A stretch of 64,000 bases of DNA from Sulfurimonas denitrificans DSM 1251 (GTDB lineage: Bacteria > Campylobacterota > Campylobacteria > Campylobacterales > Sulfurimonadaceae), in NCBI RefSeq assembly GCF_000012965.1, contig NC_007575.1:744001-808000 (forward strand), given 5' to 3'. This document shows positions 1 to 9,616 of this stretch, piece after piece; position 1 is the stretch's first letter, and each line of letters opens with the position of its first letter. The translations under genes and the position numbers were made by a program. Below the pieces are notes generated by a model. It was not told the DNA's origin, did no database searches, and worked only from the letters and a program-made list of their open reading frames with translations.

Positions 1-15
1 TGAATAGTTTAAGAT

Positions 16-1425
16 ATGATTAAACCTTTTCTATTACTACTCTCTTTTTTTATAGCTTCAGGCTTATTTGCTAACAGTGAAATACTCAAACGTGCCCAAA
101 AGCAGATGCAAAGTGGTTCTACAAGTGAAATTTTTCGTGCATATAATGACTATAAAAGTCTATATCTACATTCGATGGTAGAAGATGATTATGAGTTAAA
201 AACAGAGTGTTTAGATGGCATAGTAAAGAGTGGAAATAGGCTAAGTATAGATGTAAGCAAGTATGAAGCGGAGCTAAAGAGCCTCTCTAAAACTAACTAC
301 AATAAACCAGAACCAAAAGCAAATAAAAAAACAAAGCATATTGAAGAAATACATGTAGAAACACTGGCTAAACTAAAATCAACTTCATGGCGTGGTGAAA
401 CACTTCTTATTGATTTTGACAAAAGTATAAGTGGCGAGCAGATTAACTATTTTACTCTACATGATAATAGAAAGAGTAAGTATAGATATGTTTTTGATAT
501 AAAAACTACAATGCTTACGAGTTCGCACAATATAAATAAAAATAGTGTCGCCAATATAAAAATTGCACAATTTAATCCTACAACTCTGCGTTTAGTTATA
601 GAAAACAACTCTCCCCTTAAAATTACATATAACGTCAACAATAGTGCACTTGAGATAGCCCTTAACACTGAGGGTGTTACTGTTATAGCAGAAAAAAAAG
701 TACAAGAAAAAAATATTTATGACAAAAGCATTCAATCAACAAAATATAACAACAAAACTATTGTTATTGATCCAGGACATGGCGGAACAGATCCAGGGGC
801 TATTGGGCATAAAGGTTATAGAGAAAAAATCATAGTTTTTAATATCTCAAAAGAGCTAGAAAATATCTTAAGAGTGCGTGGTTATAAAGTCTTAATGACA
901 AGAAAAGATGATACATTTGTAAAGTTAAGCAAAAGAACTGAGTTTGCAAATGATAAAAAAGCAGATATTTTTGTCAGTATTCATGCAAATGCAGTACCAG
1001 CTGCAAATGCTCAAAATGTACATGGTATTGAGTGCTATTTTCTCTCGCCTTCACGCTCAGAGAGAGCAAAAAAAGCAGCTGCACAGGAGAACTCTGCTGA
1101 TATGAGTGATATGAACATGTATGGTAAAGATAGCTATCTGAACCTTTTAAACCACCACAATATTTTAGCTTCAAATAAACTAGCTATTGATTTGCAACGA
1201 GGAATGCTCGGGCTACTTAATCAAAAATATAGTGATGTAAAAGATGGTGGAGTGAGAGAGGGTCCTTTTTGGGTTTTAGTTGGAGCGCAAATGCCTTCTG
1301 TTTTAGTAGAAGTTGGTTTTATCTCACACCCAAAAGAGGCGGAGCGTCTAGTTAGCAACGATTATATAAAGCTCATTGCAAGAGGCTTAGCCGATGGGAT
1401 TGAGAGATATTTTACAAATAACTAA
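16..1425 (+). CDS. N-acetylmuramoyl-L-alanine amidase (Amidase_3, AmiA/AmiC type)
   Basis: Zinc amidase that cleaves the bond between N-acetylmuramic acid and L-alanine in peptidoglycan, in the periplasm. The 469-residue product has a signal peptide (about residues 1-19, ending SGLFA). A middle region (about 110-220) probably corresponds to an AMIN-like targeting domain. The catalytic domain starts near residue 248. Visible metal ligands are H255 in DPGHGG, E270 in YREK and H323 in SIHANA; the catalytic glutamate is E432 in VEVGF. The ATG lies just after a stop codon at positions 5-7, so an upstream gene ends at the window edge and may be co-transcribed. A strong hairpin follows the stop. The family assignment is firm; the AmiA/B/C subtype is not determined. 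Confidence 0.93.
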   Translation: MIKPFLLLLSFFIASGLFANSEILKRAQKQMQSGSTSEIFRAYNDYKSLYLHSMVEDDYELKTECLDGIVKSGNRLSIDVSKYEAELKSLSKTNYNKPEPKANKKTKHIEEIHVETLAKLKSTSWRGETLLIDFDKSISGEQINYFTLHDNRKSKYRYVFDIKTTMLTSSHNINKNSVANIKIAQFNPTTLRLVIENNSPLKITYNVNNSALEIALNTEGVTVIAEKKVQEKNIYDKSIQSTKYNNKTIVIDPGHGGTDPGAIGHKGYREKIIVFNISKELENILRVRGYKVLMTRKDDTFVKLSKRTEFANDKKADIFVSIHANAVPAANAQNVHGIECYFLSPSRSERAKKAAAQENSADMSDMNMYGKDSYLNLLNHHNILASNKLAIDLQRGMLGLLNQKYSDVKDGGVREGPFWVLVGAQMPSVLVEVGFISHPKEAERLVSNDYIKLIARGLADGIERYFTNN

Positions 1426-1429
1426 AGAG

Positions 1430-1460
1430 GTATAAAAAAGATTAATTCTCTTTTTTATAC
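1430..1460. terminator. Hairpin terminator between the convergent amidase and DHH genes
   Basis: Perfect 12-bp inverted repeat: GTATAAAAAAGA at 1430-1441 pairs with TCTTTTTTATAC at 1449-1460 across a 7-nt loop. The T6 run lies in the 3' arm. It begins four bases after the amidase stop and overlaps the last codons of the convergent DHH gene, so it could end transcription from either side. Confidence 0.75.
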
Positions 1461-2521
1461 TCTAAATCTCCAGCAATCGCCTCTTTTTCATTAATTATTT
1501 TTTCTATCTGTTTTTTTACTAAGTCATATCTGTACTGTTCTTTAAAGCCTATAATGCGACCTCCAGCAGCATTTGGATGTCCGCCTCCGCCACACCACTC
1601 TTTTGAAATCTGAGATACGCTTACGTTGTTGTTTGCTCTAAAGCTTAGTGTCCCTCTAAAGCTTACATCAACAATAAAATCATACTCTGGGTAGGCGAGT
1701 AAAAAGCCGTTCCCTATGATTGAAGTATTTCCAACTCCATAACTAAGAAAACCTCTATAACCTTTATAATAGATAGTTTTTTCATCTTTTGCATCTCCTA
1801 AGAGTTTTACAACATAAGTAGTTGCTAAATTATCTAGAGTGTCATTTTTATCTATTTTAAAAAAGTTTTTCTTTAACATGTGAATATTTTCATCTAAAAC
1901 AATAGGAGCATCAGCCTCATCCATAAATTTTACAGCTTCATGTAAAAGTGATAGTTTGTAGTTATTGTCTTGCTCAGCGAACATAATCTTATTTAATTCT
2001 CTCATTTCACCAAGAAGACGCATACAAACTTTTCCATACTCAAAGTTTTTTTCCTCTTGCATTTTCCATAAATCAACCGCATTAACAATATTTACAAACT
2101 TGTCCATCCACAGCGGAGCATCAAGATTAAAGTTCTCTTTTGCATAATCATACGTGATTTTTGTAGCTGATCTGCTTGTGTCAAGAAAGTACCAGTTATA
2201 TTTTTGAGCGCTCTCTTCACCAGTTGCATGATGGTCAAGAAGCAGGAGTTTTACCTCTTTTTTTTGAGTGTTTAGTTTTTCTACTTCACTGTTTAGCCAT
2301 TTTGACTCATCTGGTGTCAAATTCAAATCTGTTGTTAAGATGGTTGCATCTTTGTCACTACTTATAATATTTTGTAAAATTAACTCTAAAGTCTGCTTTA
2401 CTTCTGCACCATAGTTTGCGTTATAGTTAAACAGTTTATAGGGCGTGTATTTCATGACAAGTTGACAACTGTAGCCATCTAAGTCTGTGTGTGAGAGGTG
2501 GTGGATTATTTTATCGTTCAT
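1442..2521 (-). CDS. DHH-family phosphoesterase (DHH/DHHA1 domains)
   Basis: A 359-residue DHH-superfamily phosphoesterase, probably a Mn-dependent exonuclease or oligonucleotide phosphodiesterase. The DHH domain shows HTDLDG at residues 11-16 (in place of the common SHxxPDxDA) and the family signature DHH at 96-98. The C-terminal DHHA1 domain carries GGGGHPNAAGG near residue 311-321. RBS AAGGA precedes the ATG. It is the third gene of a minus-strand unit after the Rrf2 regulator and flhA (14-nt gap). The exact substrate (nanoRNA, pAp or other) cannot be told from sequence. Confidence 0.85.
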   Translation of the reverse strand: MNDKIIHHLSHTDLDGYSCQLVMKYTPYKLFNYNANYGAEVKQTLELILQNIISSDKDATILTTDLNLTPDESKWLNSEVEKLNTQKKEVKLLLLDHHATGEESAQKYNWYFLDTSRSATKITYDYAKENFNLDAPLWMDKFVNIVNAVDLWKMQEEKNFEYGKVCMRLLGEMRELNKIMFAEQDNNYKLSLLHEAVKFMDEADAPIVLDENIHMLKKNFFKIDKNDTLDNLATTYVVKLLGDAKDEKTIYYKGYRGFLSYGVGNTSIIGNGFLLAYPEYDFIVDVSFRGTLSFRANNNVSVSQISKEWCGGGGHPNAAGGRIIGFKEQYRYDLVKKQIEKIINEKEAIAGDLEYKKEN

Positions 2522-2535
2522 TTTTTTCCTTAAAT

Positions 2536-4707
2536 TTACTTATTTATAGCAATAGAGCCCATAACTTCAAAAGTAGCACTAGAGTCAATTTCCGCATGAG
2601 AGAGCGTTACAACATCAAGAGAAAATCTCTCAAATATCTCAGCTACACCTCGGCGTAGCTGAGGATCTACTATGACAACAACAGGAGAAATTCCTTTTTG
2701 CAGTATTTCTGCTGCTTTAGCACTTGTCGCTTGTATTAGCGCATTTATCTCACTCACATTTAAGAGAAGATTACGCATGCCATCTCTCTCTTGAGATTTC
2801 TCTAAAAGAAGTTGTTCAGAAGCTGTATCAAACGTTAAGAGTCTTATGACTCCATCATCTGAAGAGTACATTTGAGTAATTATACGAGAGAGTTTAGCTC
2901 TCACTTGTTCTGTAATTATCTCAACATTTTTTGTGTACTCTGCAATATCTGCAATAGTTTCTAGGATGGTTAACATATCTTTAAGAGGGATTTTTTCATG
3001 AAGAAGTGCTTTGAGAACTCTTTGTATAAGCCCGATTGAAGCAACTTTTTGAACATCGTCAATAATAACTGGAAAGTCATTTTTAATTTTAGTGATAAGA
3101 GATTGCACCTCTTGTCTAGTTAAGAGGTCCTCAGCGTTTCTCTTAACAAGTTCACTCATGTGCGTTGAAATAACGGTAGCAGGATCTACAACAGTATAAC
3201 CATTGATAATGGCATCCTCTTTTTGATTTGGCATAATCCACATCGCATCAAGCCCAAAAGCAGGCTCTTTTGTTGGCTCTCCTTTTATCTCGCCAGTTGC
3301 CATTCCGCTATCCATTGCGAGAAATTTATCTGGAATAATTTTGCCCTCACCAATGGAGATTCCCTTTAGAAGAATTTGATACTGTTGTGGAAGAAGATGA
3401 AGATTGTCTCTTATGCGAACCTGAGGCATTAAAAAGCCAAAGTCAGATGCGATTTTTCTTCTCATTGAGCGTATTCTCTCTAGTAAATCTCCACCTTGCG
3501 CGCTATCTGCAAGACGAATAAGTTGATATCCAAGAGTTAACTCTAGCATCTCTACCTTTAAGATATCTTCTAATGCAATCTCCTCCTCTTTTGCAATCTC
3601 TTCGTTGGTTTTTTTAGGTTTTAGAGCGCTTTTTTCTTTTGCTTGTATCTCTTTTTCTTTTGTGGATAATATTTTATCCACATTTAAGATAGTAAGCTCC
3701 CCTCTTTCATATTTATATATTGACCAACCAAGAAGTGCAAAGAGTATTCCAACAAATCCCATAGAGGCTGTTGGAAGTCCTGGAACAAGAGCAAAAAGAA
3801 TCATGATACCACCAACAATCATCATGATTTTTGCATTACCAACCATCTGATTGATAGCGCCCTCTGCAAAGTTGTCTCCCTCTCCAGAAGAGCGAGTAAT
3901 CATAATACCAGTCGCAGTAGAGATGATTAGTGCAGGTATCTGCCCAACCAAACCATCGCCGATAGTTAAAAGTGTAAAGACAGATGCGCTATCACTAACG
4001 CTCATGTTGTGTTGGAAAACACCTATTAAAAATCCTCCTATGATGTTAATGAGTGTAATAATAATACCAGCAACAGCATCACCCTTTACAAACTTACTAG
4101 ATCCATCCATTGCCCCATAAAAATTTGCATCTTGAAGAATATCAGCTCTTCTCTTCTTTGCCTCTGCATCATCAATTAGACCAGCATTTAAGTCCGCATC
4201 AACTGCCATCTGTTTACCAGGCATAGAGTCAAGAGTAAAACGAGCTGCAACCTCTGCAACTCTAGTTGAGCCTTTTGTTATAACCATAAAATTTATAAGC
4301 ACAAGGATAGAGAAAACCACAATACCAATCACATAGTTTCCACCAACCACAAAATTTCCAAAACTAGTTATGATGGAGCTTACTTCATCAACACCTTGAT
4401 GCCCATGGCTTAAAATCATCCTAGTTGTTGCAATATTTAGTGCTAATCTAAAGAGTGTGAGAATCAAAATAAGTGTTGGAAAAGTTGTTAAATCTGTTGG
4501 TTTTGGAACATATAATGAGATAAGTAAAATAAGCACAGCTAACGCCATGGAGATAGTAAGAAGAAAATCTAAAATACCAGAAGGAAGAGGTACTATAATA
4601 ATGGCTAAAATTGCCATTACAAAAATAACAACACTTAAATCTTTTTGTCTTATTAAAAAGTTTAGGGTTGTGCCAATTTGCTCTCTAGTAGTTAATTTTT
4701 TTGCCAA
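2536..4707 (-). CDS. flhA: Flagellar biosynthesis protein FlhA
   Basis: Export-gate protein of the flagellar type III secretion system (FHIPEP family), located in the inner membrane at the flagellar base. The 723-residue length is typical. About eight hydrophobic helices fill residues 20-330, including the conserved stretch [13 protein letters not shown] and a cytoplasmic loop with GDAVAGI. A charged linker (about 345-375) leads to the cytosolic domain that docks export chaperones. It starts 4 nt after the stop of the upstream Rrf2-type regulator, so the two are probably translated from one message. Assignment is very secure. Confidence 0.97.
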   Translation of the reverse strand: MAKKLTTREQIGTTLNFLIRQKDLSVVIFVMAILAIIIVPLPSGILDFLLTISMALAVLILLISLYVPKPTDLTTFPTLILILTLFRLALNIATTRMILSHGHQGVDEVSSIITSFGNFVVGGNYVIGIVVFSILVLINFMVITKGSTRVAEVAARFTLDSMPGKQMAVDADLNAGLIDDAEAKKRRADILQDANFYGAMDGSSKFVKGDAVAGIIITLINIIGGFLIGVFQHNMSVSDSASVFTLLTIGDGLVGQIPALIISTATGIMITRSSGEGDNFAEGAINQMVGNAKIMMIVGGIMILFALVPGLPTASMGFVGILFALLGWSIYKYERGELTILNVDKILSTKEKEIQAKEKSALKPKKTNEEIAKEEEIALEDILKVEMLELTLGYQLIRLADSAQGGDLLERIRSMRRKIASDFGFLMPQVRIRDNLHLLPQQYQILLKGISIGEGKIIPDKFLAMDSGMATGEIKGEPTKEPAFGLDAMWIMPNQKEDAIINGYTVVDPATVISTHMSELVKRNAEDLLTRQEVQSLITKIKNDFPVIIDDVQKVASIGLIQRVLKALLHEKIPLKDMLTILETIADIAEYTKNVEIITEQVRAKLSRIITQMYSSDDGVIRLLTFDTASEQLLLEKSQERDGMRNLLLNVSEINALIQATSAKAAEILQKGISPVVVIVDPQLRRGVAEIFERFSLDVVTLSHAEIDSSATFEVMGSIAINK

Positions 4708-4711
4708 TCTA

Positions 4712-5113
4712 CTACTCTAAAATATCTGCTAAAGTTAAATCTGCTAAAAAAGAGTCTATCTTCCCTTGTAGTTTATTTAGAAATGGCCAGAGTGAACATA
4801 GTTGTGCTTTGCCAGATGGGCAAGAGTACATTGATGGTGAACACTCAAAAACTGCTGGAGCCTTTCCCTCAACTGACGCTATCACTTGAAGCATTTTTAT
4901 ATCTTTAGGCTCAAGCAAGAGAGAAAATCCGCCATTTACGCCCTTAAACGACTTCAAAATACCATGTTTTGCCATGGCTTGAAGAATTTTTGCTAGAAAG
5001 CTTTTAGGAATTGAGAGTTGAGTTGATAATGTTTCGCTATCCATCGGAGCTGAAGCTTTAGATAGGACTATAAGAGAGAGAATGGCATATTCACTAGCAC
5101 GAGTTATTAACAT
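4712..5113 (-). CDS. Rrf2-family transcriptional regulator with three conserved-type cysteines
   Basis: Small winged-helix regulator (133 residues) of the Rrf2/IscR/NsrR family. The N-terminal helix-turn-helix is visible (residues 1-60, with [18 protein letters not shown]). Three cysteines at 91, 98 and 106 (spacing CX6CX7C) lie where family members bind an iron-sulfur cluster, though IscR and NsrR use CX5CX5C, so the spacing is unusual. It leads a transcription unit with flhA and the DHH gene and is divergent from rpsO. Sensing of iron-sulfur status, nitric oxide or redox is inferred only from the family. Confidence 0.88.
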   Translation of the reverse strand: MLITRASEYAILSLIVLSKASAPMDSETLSTQLSIPKSFLAKILQAMAKHGILKSFKGVNGGFSLLLEPKDIKMLQVIASVEGKAPAVFECSPSMYSCPSGKAQLCSLWPFLNKLQGKIDSFLADLTLADILE

Positions 5114-5249
5114 ATTTATTACTTTATTTTATTTTTGTAAATTATATCAAAAGAAGTTGAAATAAAATAGGAAATCAGATATTATTTCACTTCAACTTTA
5201 TACACTGATTTGTGTGACTGTTAGATTAAAATACCTTTTGGAGGCTATT

Positions 5250-5525
5250 ATGGCTTTAGATTCGGCTAAAAAACAAGAAATTGTTACAAAATTTGGACGT
5301 GGTGAGAATGACACTGGTTCTAGTGAAGTTCAAATCGCTCTTTTAACAAAAAGAATCAGTGATTTAACTGAACACTTAAAAGTGTTCAAAAAAGATCATG
5401 CATCAAGACTAGGTCTTTTAAAATTAGTAGGACAACGTCGTCGTCTTATGAGATATTTTAAGAGAAAAGATAAAGATGCTTACCTTAAACTTGTTGCAGA
5501 ATTAGGTATTAGAGATAATATCTAA
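5250..5525 (+). CDS. rpsO: 30S ribosomal protein S15
   Basis: Small-subunit protein that binds 16S rRNA early in 30S assembly. The 91-residue product matches the family length. It contains the conserved core [13 protein letters not shown] and the helical DHASRLGLL...[13 protein letters not shown] region. I chose the ATG at 5250 because GGAGG (5240-5244) lies at the correct distance upstream. A longer reading frame from 5214 would add 12 residues with no ribosome site. A structured GC-rich segment follows the stop. Confidence 0.97.
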   Translation: MALDSAKKQEIVTKFGRGENDTGSSEVQIALLTKRISDLTEHLKVFKKDHASRLGLLKLVGQRRRLMRYFKRKDKDAYLKLVAELGIRDNI

Positions 5526-5539
5526 TTATTTGTTACGCA

Positions 5540-5607
5540 CTCAAACGACGAAAACGTCCGTTTGAGCGGGAGGGACTAATACCCAAGGGGCAGTTCTAGT
5601 CCTTTCC
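5540..5607 (+). other. Tandem hairpins downstream of rpsO (terminator or structured RNA)
   Basis: Two adjacent stem-loops in a GC-rich island. Hairpin 1: CTCAAACG (5540-5547) plus ACG pair with CGT plus CGTTTGAG (5559-5566) around an AAAA tetraloop, with C5558 bulged. Hairpin 2: positions 5568-5578 pair with 5597-5607 over 11 consecutive pairs including two G-U wobbles. Its loop contains CCC-AA-GGG (5582-5589). A C7-containing run follows and there is no clean U-tract. It could be the rpsO terminator, a mobile palindromic repeat or a small RNA. Confidence 0.6.
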
Positions 5608-5687
5608 ACCCCCCCTAAAGCTACGAAAAACCATGTTTTTTAAGAATTATAAATTTTTTTATACTCTTTTTCTAAAAGTGCTTTAAG

Positions 5688-6404
5688 TTAAAGAAATATC
5701 TCTACCGCTCTTTTTAAATCTTCCTCTGTATCTATCCCAAAACCTGTACTTGCTACTTTTACCATACTAATTTTTTTTTGATGATAAATTGCTCGGAGTT
5801 GCTCTAGCTTCTCTATATCTTCTATTGGTGCATCTCTTAGATTGCAAAACTCACTTAAACTTTTTTTACTAAAGCCATAAATCCCAATATGCCCAAAATA
5901 TTGAGCTTCTCCACTTCTGTTAAAAGGTATTGCTGAGCGAGAAAAATAGATAGCGTTGCTTTTGTCATCAAGAACAACTTTTACCATATTTGGATCTTGG
6001 GCTGATTGGCTATTTATTGAGTTGTAACAACTTGCCATGATGAAATCTTCATTATCGTTTTTTAAACTCTCTAATCTCTGTATGAGTTTTTCTACCACTT
6101 GAGTCTCTATAAAAGGCTCATCTGCTTGAACATTTATAACAATCTCATCATCTGCTAAATTTAAGATGTTTGCACACTCATTGATTCGGTCTGTTCCGCT
6201 TTTATGAGTAGTTGATGTCATCATAACTTCTATACCATGAGCTCTACATGTAGAAGCGATTATCTCATCATCAGCTGCAACTACAACTCTATCTAAATGA
6301 GCTACTCTTTTTGCAGTTCTAACGACCATCGGTAAGCCGCCAATATCTGCTAATACTTTTTGTGGAAACCTTGTTGAAGCAAGCCTTGCTGGAATAATTA
6401 TCAT
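5688..6404 (-). CDS. kdsB: 3-deoxy-manno-octulosonate cytidylyltransferase (CMP-Kdo synthetase)
   Basis: Activates Kdo with CTP to CMP-Kdo for lipopolysaccharide inner-core synthesis in the cytoplasm. The 238-residue length fits KdsB. Visible signatures are IIPARLASTRFP at residues 3-14 (nucleotide-binding loop with the conserved R), VQADEPFI near 107 and the GIDTEEDL element close to the C-terminus. It is convergent with rpsO and divergent from the methylase gene at 6469; the shared intergenic region carries face-to-face TATAAT elements. Confidence 0.95.
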   Translation of the reverse strand: MIIIPARLASTRFPQKVLADIGGLPMVVRTAKRVAHLDRVVVAADDEIIASTCRAHGIEVMMTSTTHKSGTDRINECANILNLADDEIVINVQADEPFIETQVVEKLIQRLESLKNDNEDFIMASCYNSINSQSAQDPNMVKVVLDDKSNAIYFSRSAIPFNRSGEAQYFGHIGIYGFSKKSLSEFCNLRDAPIEDIEKLEQLRAIYHQKKISMVKVASTGFGIDTEEDLKRAVEIFL

Positions 6405-6416
6405 TTAAAGCCTTTA

Positions 6417-6438
6417 AGATATAATTACAAAATTATAT
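6417..6438. promoter_or_regulatory. Face-to-face -10 elements between kdsB and the methylase gene
   Basis: A palindrome GATATAATT-acaa-AATTATATC places one TATAAT on each strand (plus 6420-6425, minus 6437-6432). They would serve as -10 elements for the methylase gene at 6469 and for kdsB at 6404. Overlapping divergent promoters would compete for polymerase. No clear -35 boxes are seen, as is usual for this phylum. Confidence 0.5.
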
Positions 6439-6468
6439 CCAAAAATGAATTTTTAGGACTTTTTTTAT

Positions 6469-7164
6469 ATGCTTCTTTATCAGCCATCTAGTGGATATTG
6501 TTACAACAGCGACTCTATATTTTTATATGACTTTATCAGCTCCTTTAAGCCAAAAGGAAGAGTTTTGGATGTTGGGGCAGGGTGTGGAGTAGTTGGGCTT
6601 TTAGTAGCAAAAGATAATGAAAAAGTTGAATTAGAAGCGGTTGAAAAGCAAGAGCTTTTTGTAAAGTATGCAACAATCAACGCTAGAGTGAACAAAATAC
6701 CTTACAAAATTCATAAAAGTGACTTTTTAGAGCTTGATGAAGAGTCAAAATATGACTACATAATCTCAAATCCGCCTTTTTATCATGATGGAGTGACAAA
6801 AAGTGAAAATGAGATGTTATTTAATGCAAGATATAATAGCAACTTGCCATTAGAGCAGTTTTTTAAAAAAGTTACAAAAATATTAAAACCAAATTCGCAC
6901 TTTATATTTTGTTATGATGCGTCACAGTTTGGACTGATTTGTGAAGAGTTGAGTAAAGTGAAAATGAGAGCGGTGGATGTGCAGTTTATCCATTCAAAGA
7001 TAGATAGAGTTGCTTCACTTGTGATGATACATGCAAGAAACGGTTCAAAATCTCTTATGAAAATTTTGCCTCCATTTATCAGTTTTGAGGGCGATGAGTT
7101 TTCACAAAAAGCAAAAGAAATATATAAAAAAGCCAGTACACAGAGCATAAAATGTCAGATATGA
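6469..7164 (+). CDS. Class I SAM-dependent methyltransferase, TrmN6 (tRNA A37 N6-methylase)-like
   Basis: A 231-residue N6-adenine-type methyltransferase. The SAM-binding motif VLDVGAGCGVVGLL lies at about residues 34-47, and the catalytic NPPF motif at about 104-107 (SNPPFYHDGV) marks amino-methylation of adenine. Overall layout, including the early YQPSSGYCYNSDS stretch, resembles TrmN6/YfiC, which modifies A37 of tRNA-Val. Its end overlaps the start of the next gene by 13 nt, so the two are co-translated. The tRNA target is a family-level inference. Confidence 0.82.
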   Translation: MLLYQPSSGYCYNSDSIFLYDFISSFKPKGRVLDVGAGCGVVGLLVAKDNEKVELEAVEKQELFVKYATINARVNKIPYKIHKSDFLELDEESKYDYIISNPPFYHDGVTKSENEMLFNARYNSNLPLEQFFKKVTKILKPNSHFIFCYDASQFGLICEELSKVKMRAVDVQFIHSKIDRVASLVMIHARNGSKSLMKILPPFISFEGDEFSQKAKEIYKKASTQSIKCQI

Positions 7165-7535
7165 TAAAAAAAGATGGATACGATTACAAATTTAATCCTT
7201 TAGCCTGTCAAACATGTCAGGCAAAATGTTGCACAGGCGAGAGCGGGTACATATATGTCAATGCTTCAGAGATAGAAGCTATTGCTGCTTTTTGTACTCT
7301 TAGTGCTGAAGATTTTACAAAAAAGTATCTCTTTAAAAATGGGTACAAATACTCAATAAAAGAGAGAAAAGTACAAGAGAGTTATGAGTGTGCCTTTTAC
7401 GATAGAGCCTCAAACGGTTGTTTGATTTATGATGTTCGCCCACAGCAGTGTAAAACATTTCCTTTTTGGGACTATTTTAAAACAAGAGTCGATGAGTTAA
7501 AACTTGAGTGCCCAGGAGTGGTAGATGCCATATAG
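7152..7535 (+). CDS. YkgJ-family cysteine-cluster protein
   Basis: A 127-residue putative metal- or iron-sulfur-binding protein of the YkgJ/UPF0153 type. Cysteines are grouped as CQTCQAKCC near residues 19-27, then C near 76 (YECAFYD), C in NGCLIYDVRP and C in QQCKTFPFW. This matches the CxxCxxxCC ... C ... RPxxCxxFPF pattern of the family. The start overlaps the upstream methylase, and an internal ATG at 7161 is an alternative. It overlaps the following lipoprotein gene by 11 nt. The biochemical role of the family is not established. Confidence 0.85.
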   Translation: MSDMIKKDGYDYKFNPLACQTCQAKCCTGESGYIYVNASEIEAIAAFCTLSAEDFTKKYLFKNGYKYSIKERKVQESYECAFYDRASNGCLIYDVRPQQCKTFPFWDYFKTRVDELKLECPGVVDAI

Positions 7536-8808
7536 CATAAAATTGCTTTTGCTAACAATGCTTTTTTTTAGTGGATGTAGCGCTATGAGCCAGCCACCCA
7601 TTAGAGGAGGGCATGAGAAAAGTTTTGAGAATGAAGATTTTTATATATTAACTGCAATATATTTAGAGGAGCTTCAAGACTATAACAGCTCTTCACAGAT
7701 ATTTGAAACACTTTATAAAGAGACAACAAAAAAAGAGTATCTATATCGCTCACTTAAAAATGATTTAGTTGCGCAAAAGTTTGAAAAAGTGATTCAAAGA
7801 GTTGATTTAGAGAAAAACATATCAGAGGATTACGAACTTTTAAAGATAAAGACAGTTGCTTTGATAAAACAAGAGAGAGTCCTTGAAGCAAAAGAGTTGG
7901 CCTTGAAAATGAGTGAAATCTCAAAAAATATTGATGATTATCTCTTGGTATCTGATATTTATATAAAGTTAAAAGAGTATGAAAATGGAGTTGCATATTT
8001 AGAAAATATATATGCTATAAATCCTGATGAGAAAATAATAGATAGAATTGCTATCATTATGTATGTTGAACTAGATAGAAAAAAAGACGCAATTGCTCAA
8101 CTAGAAGCACACTCAAGAATTCATGGCTGTTCAGAGTTTATATGTAACAAACTTATTGGATTTTATAGTAACGAAAATGATATTGATGCTCTTTTATCAA
8201 CTTATTTGAGGGTATATAAACTAGATAAAAATATAGAGATAGCAAAAAAAATAGTACAGATTTATGGATATAAAAAAGATTATAAAAAAATGAGCGAATT
8301 TTTAGAGCTAAGCGCAATAGATCAAGAACTTTTGCTACAACTCTATATACAAGAAAAAGATTATAAAAGGGCAACAGTTATAGCAAAGGAGCTCTACAAA
8401 GAGAGCGGTGATGTTACATTTTTGGCACAAAGTGCTATTTTTGAGTACGAAAGCAGCGAAGACAAAAACAACAAAATAATGCTTCAAAGTGTAGTTTCAA
8501 AGCTAGAAGAGGTAGTAAAAATAAGTAAGGAATCCATGAACCTTAACTACTTAGGCTATTTGCTAATAGATCATGATATAGATGTAAAAAAAGGGATGGA
8601 GTATATTAAAGAGGCACTAAAGATAGAGCCTGATTCTGCTTACTACCTTGATTCTCTTGCATGGGGATACTATAAACTAAAAAATTGCAAAGAGGCTCTA
8701 AAAATCATCAAAAAAGTTCAAAAACTAGATGGTGGTGATAATGAAGAGGTTTTAAAACATATAGAGATGATAGAAGAGTGTTATAAAAATTCAAAAGGGA
8801 CAAAATGA
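7525..8808 (+). CDS. TPR-repeat lipoprotein
   Basis: A 427-residue predicted lipoprotein with lipobox FFSGC (lipidated Cys at residue 18), so it is membrane-anchored. The mature part is largely alpha-helical with tetratricopeptide-like repeats. Examples are the stretch around [18 protein letters not shown] and a clear terminal pair with [19 protein letters not shown] near 375-395. TPR proteins act as protein-protein scaffolds. It overlaps both neighbours (YkgJ-like upstream by 11 nt, trpC downstream by 4 nt), indicating one operon. The specific partner is unknown. Confidence 0.82.
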   Translation: MPYSIKLLLLTMLFFSGCSAMSQPPIRGGHEKSFENEDFYILTAIYLEELQDYNSSSQIFETLYKETTKKEYLYRSLKNDLVAQKFEKVIQRVDLEKNISEDYELLKIKTVALIKQERVLEAKELALKMSEISKNIDDYLLVSDIYIKLKEYENGVAYLENIYAINPDEKIIDRIAIIMYVELDRKKDAIAQLEAHSRIHGCSEFICNKLIGFYSNENDIDALLSTYLRVYKLDKNIEIAKKIVQIYGYKKDYKKMSEFLELSAIDQELLLQLYIQEKDYKRATVIAKELYKESGDVTFLAQSAIFEYESSEDKNNKIMLQSVVSKLEEVVKISKESMNLNYLGYLLIDHDIDVKKGMEYIKEALKIEPDSAYYLDSLAWGYYKLKNCKEALKIIKKVQKLDGGDNEEVLKHIEMIEECYKNSKGTK

Positions 8809-9596
8809 TTTTAGATGAGATAATTAAAAAAACAAGAGAAGATATTATAAAAAGAGAGAGCGAGTTCTCTCTTGATTGGTTAGGACGCTCACTGGCTTTT
8901 AACTCAAGAGCGCCAAGGGATGTGTTTTCATACTTAAGTGCAACACCAGAAGATCCATACAGAGTAATCGCTGAGGTTAAAAAAGCCTCCCCCTCAAGAG
9001 GCGTTATAAGAGAAAACTTTGACCCTATTGCAATTGCTCAAAGTTATGAAATAGGAGGAGCTAGTGCCATCTCAATTCTTACAGAACCTCATTTTTTTCA
9101 AGGAAACTTGGACTATTTAGCTCAAATAAGAAGATATGTAAGTATTCCACTGCTTAGAAAAGATTTTATAGTAACAAAATATCAGATACTAGAGGCTTTG
9201 GTTCATGGAGCCGACTTTATACTTTTAATTGCTGCAGCTCTTAGTAAGGCAGAGTTAAAAGAGCTTTTAGGATATACAAGACACTTAGGCATGGAAGCGT
9301 TAGTTGAGGTACATGATAAAAGTGATTTAGTAAAAGCTATCTATGCGGGAAGTGATATTATCGGAATTAACCATAGAAATCTACAAACTTTTGAGATGAA
9401 TATGAATCTCTCTTATGAGCTAATCCCTCTTATTCCAAATGGCAAAATTATAGTCGCAGAGAGTGGAATATATGAGCATGGACAGCTTGAAGATTTAAGT
9501 AAAGCTGGAGTGGATGCTTTTTTAGTAGGTGAATCACTTATGAGAGAAGATGATGAAGAGGCTGCATTAAAAAAATTAAAATTTGGCAGCAACTAG
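8805..9596 (+). CDS. trpC: Indole-3-glycerol phosphate synthase
   Basis: Catalyses ring closure of CdRP to indole-3-glycerol phosphate in tryptophan synthesis. The 263-residue TIM-barrel protein shows the family signature [13 protein letters not shown] (about residues 50-62), PLLRKDFI (catalytic K), GINHRNL and VAESGI. It overlaps the TPR lipoprotein gene by 4 nt. trpB lies separately at 22.1-23.3 kb, so the tryptophan genes are scattered. A hairpin terminator overlaps the stop codon. Confidence 0.96.
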   Translation: MILDEIIKKTREDIIKRESEFSLDWLGRSLAFNSRAPRDVFSYLSATPEDPYRVIAEVKKASPSRGVIRENFDPIAIAQSYEIGGASAISILTEPHFFQGNLDYLAQIRRYVSIPLLRKDFIVTKYQILEALVHGADFILLIAAALSKAELKELLGYTRHLGMEALVEVHDKSDLVKAIYAGSDIIGINHRNLQTFEMNMNLSYELIPLIPNGKIIVAESGIYEHGQLEDLSKAGVDAFLVGESLMREDDEEAALKKLKFGSN

Positions 9597-9612
9597 AGTG
9601 AAAAACTCTAGT
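9592..9612 (+). terminator. Rho-independent terminator of trpC
   Basis: Perfect 8-bp stem ACTAGAGT (9592-9599) with ACTCTAGT (9605-9612), loop GAAAA, followed by TTATTTAT. The left arm contains the trpC stop codon. The convergent YqeY-like gene ends just beyond it. Confidence 0.75.
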
Positions 9613-9616
9613 TTAT

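Noticed and set aside
3851-4120. Open frame on the plus strand opposite flhA (and similar long antisense frames opposite mutS2, guaB and valS)
   Set aside because: They mirror the codon pattern of well-supported genes, have no ribosome sites and encode no recognisable protein.
5125-5200. Inverted repeat between the Rrf2 gene and rpsO as a regulator operator
   Set aside because: The arms (AAGTTGAAATAA and TTATTTCACTTCAACTT) do not match without a six-base insertion, so I could not support a site.
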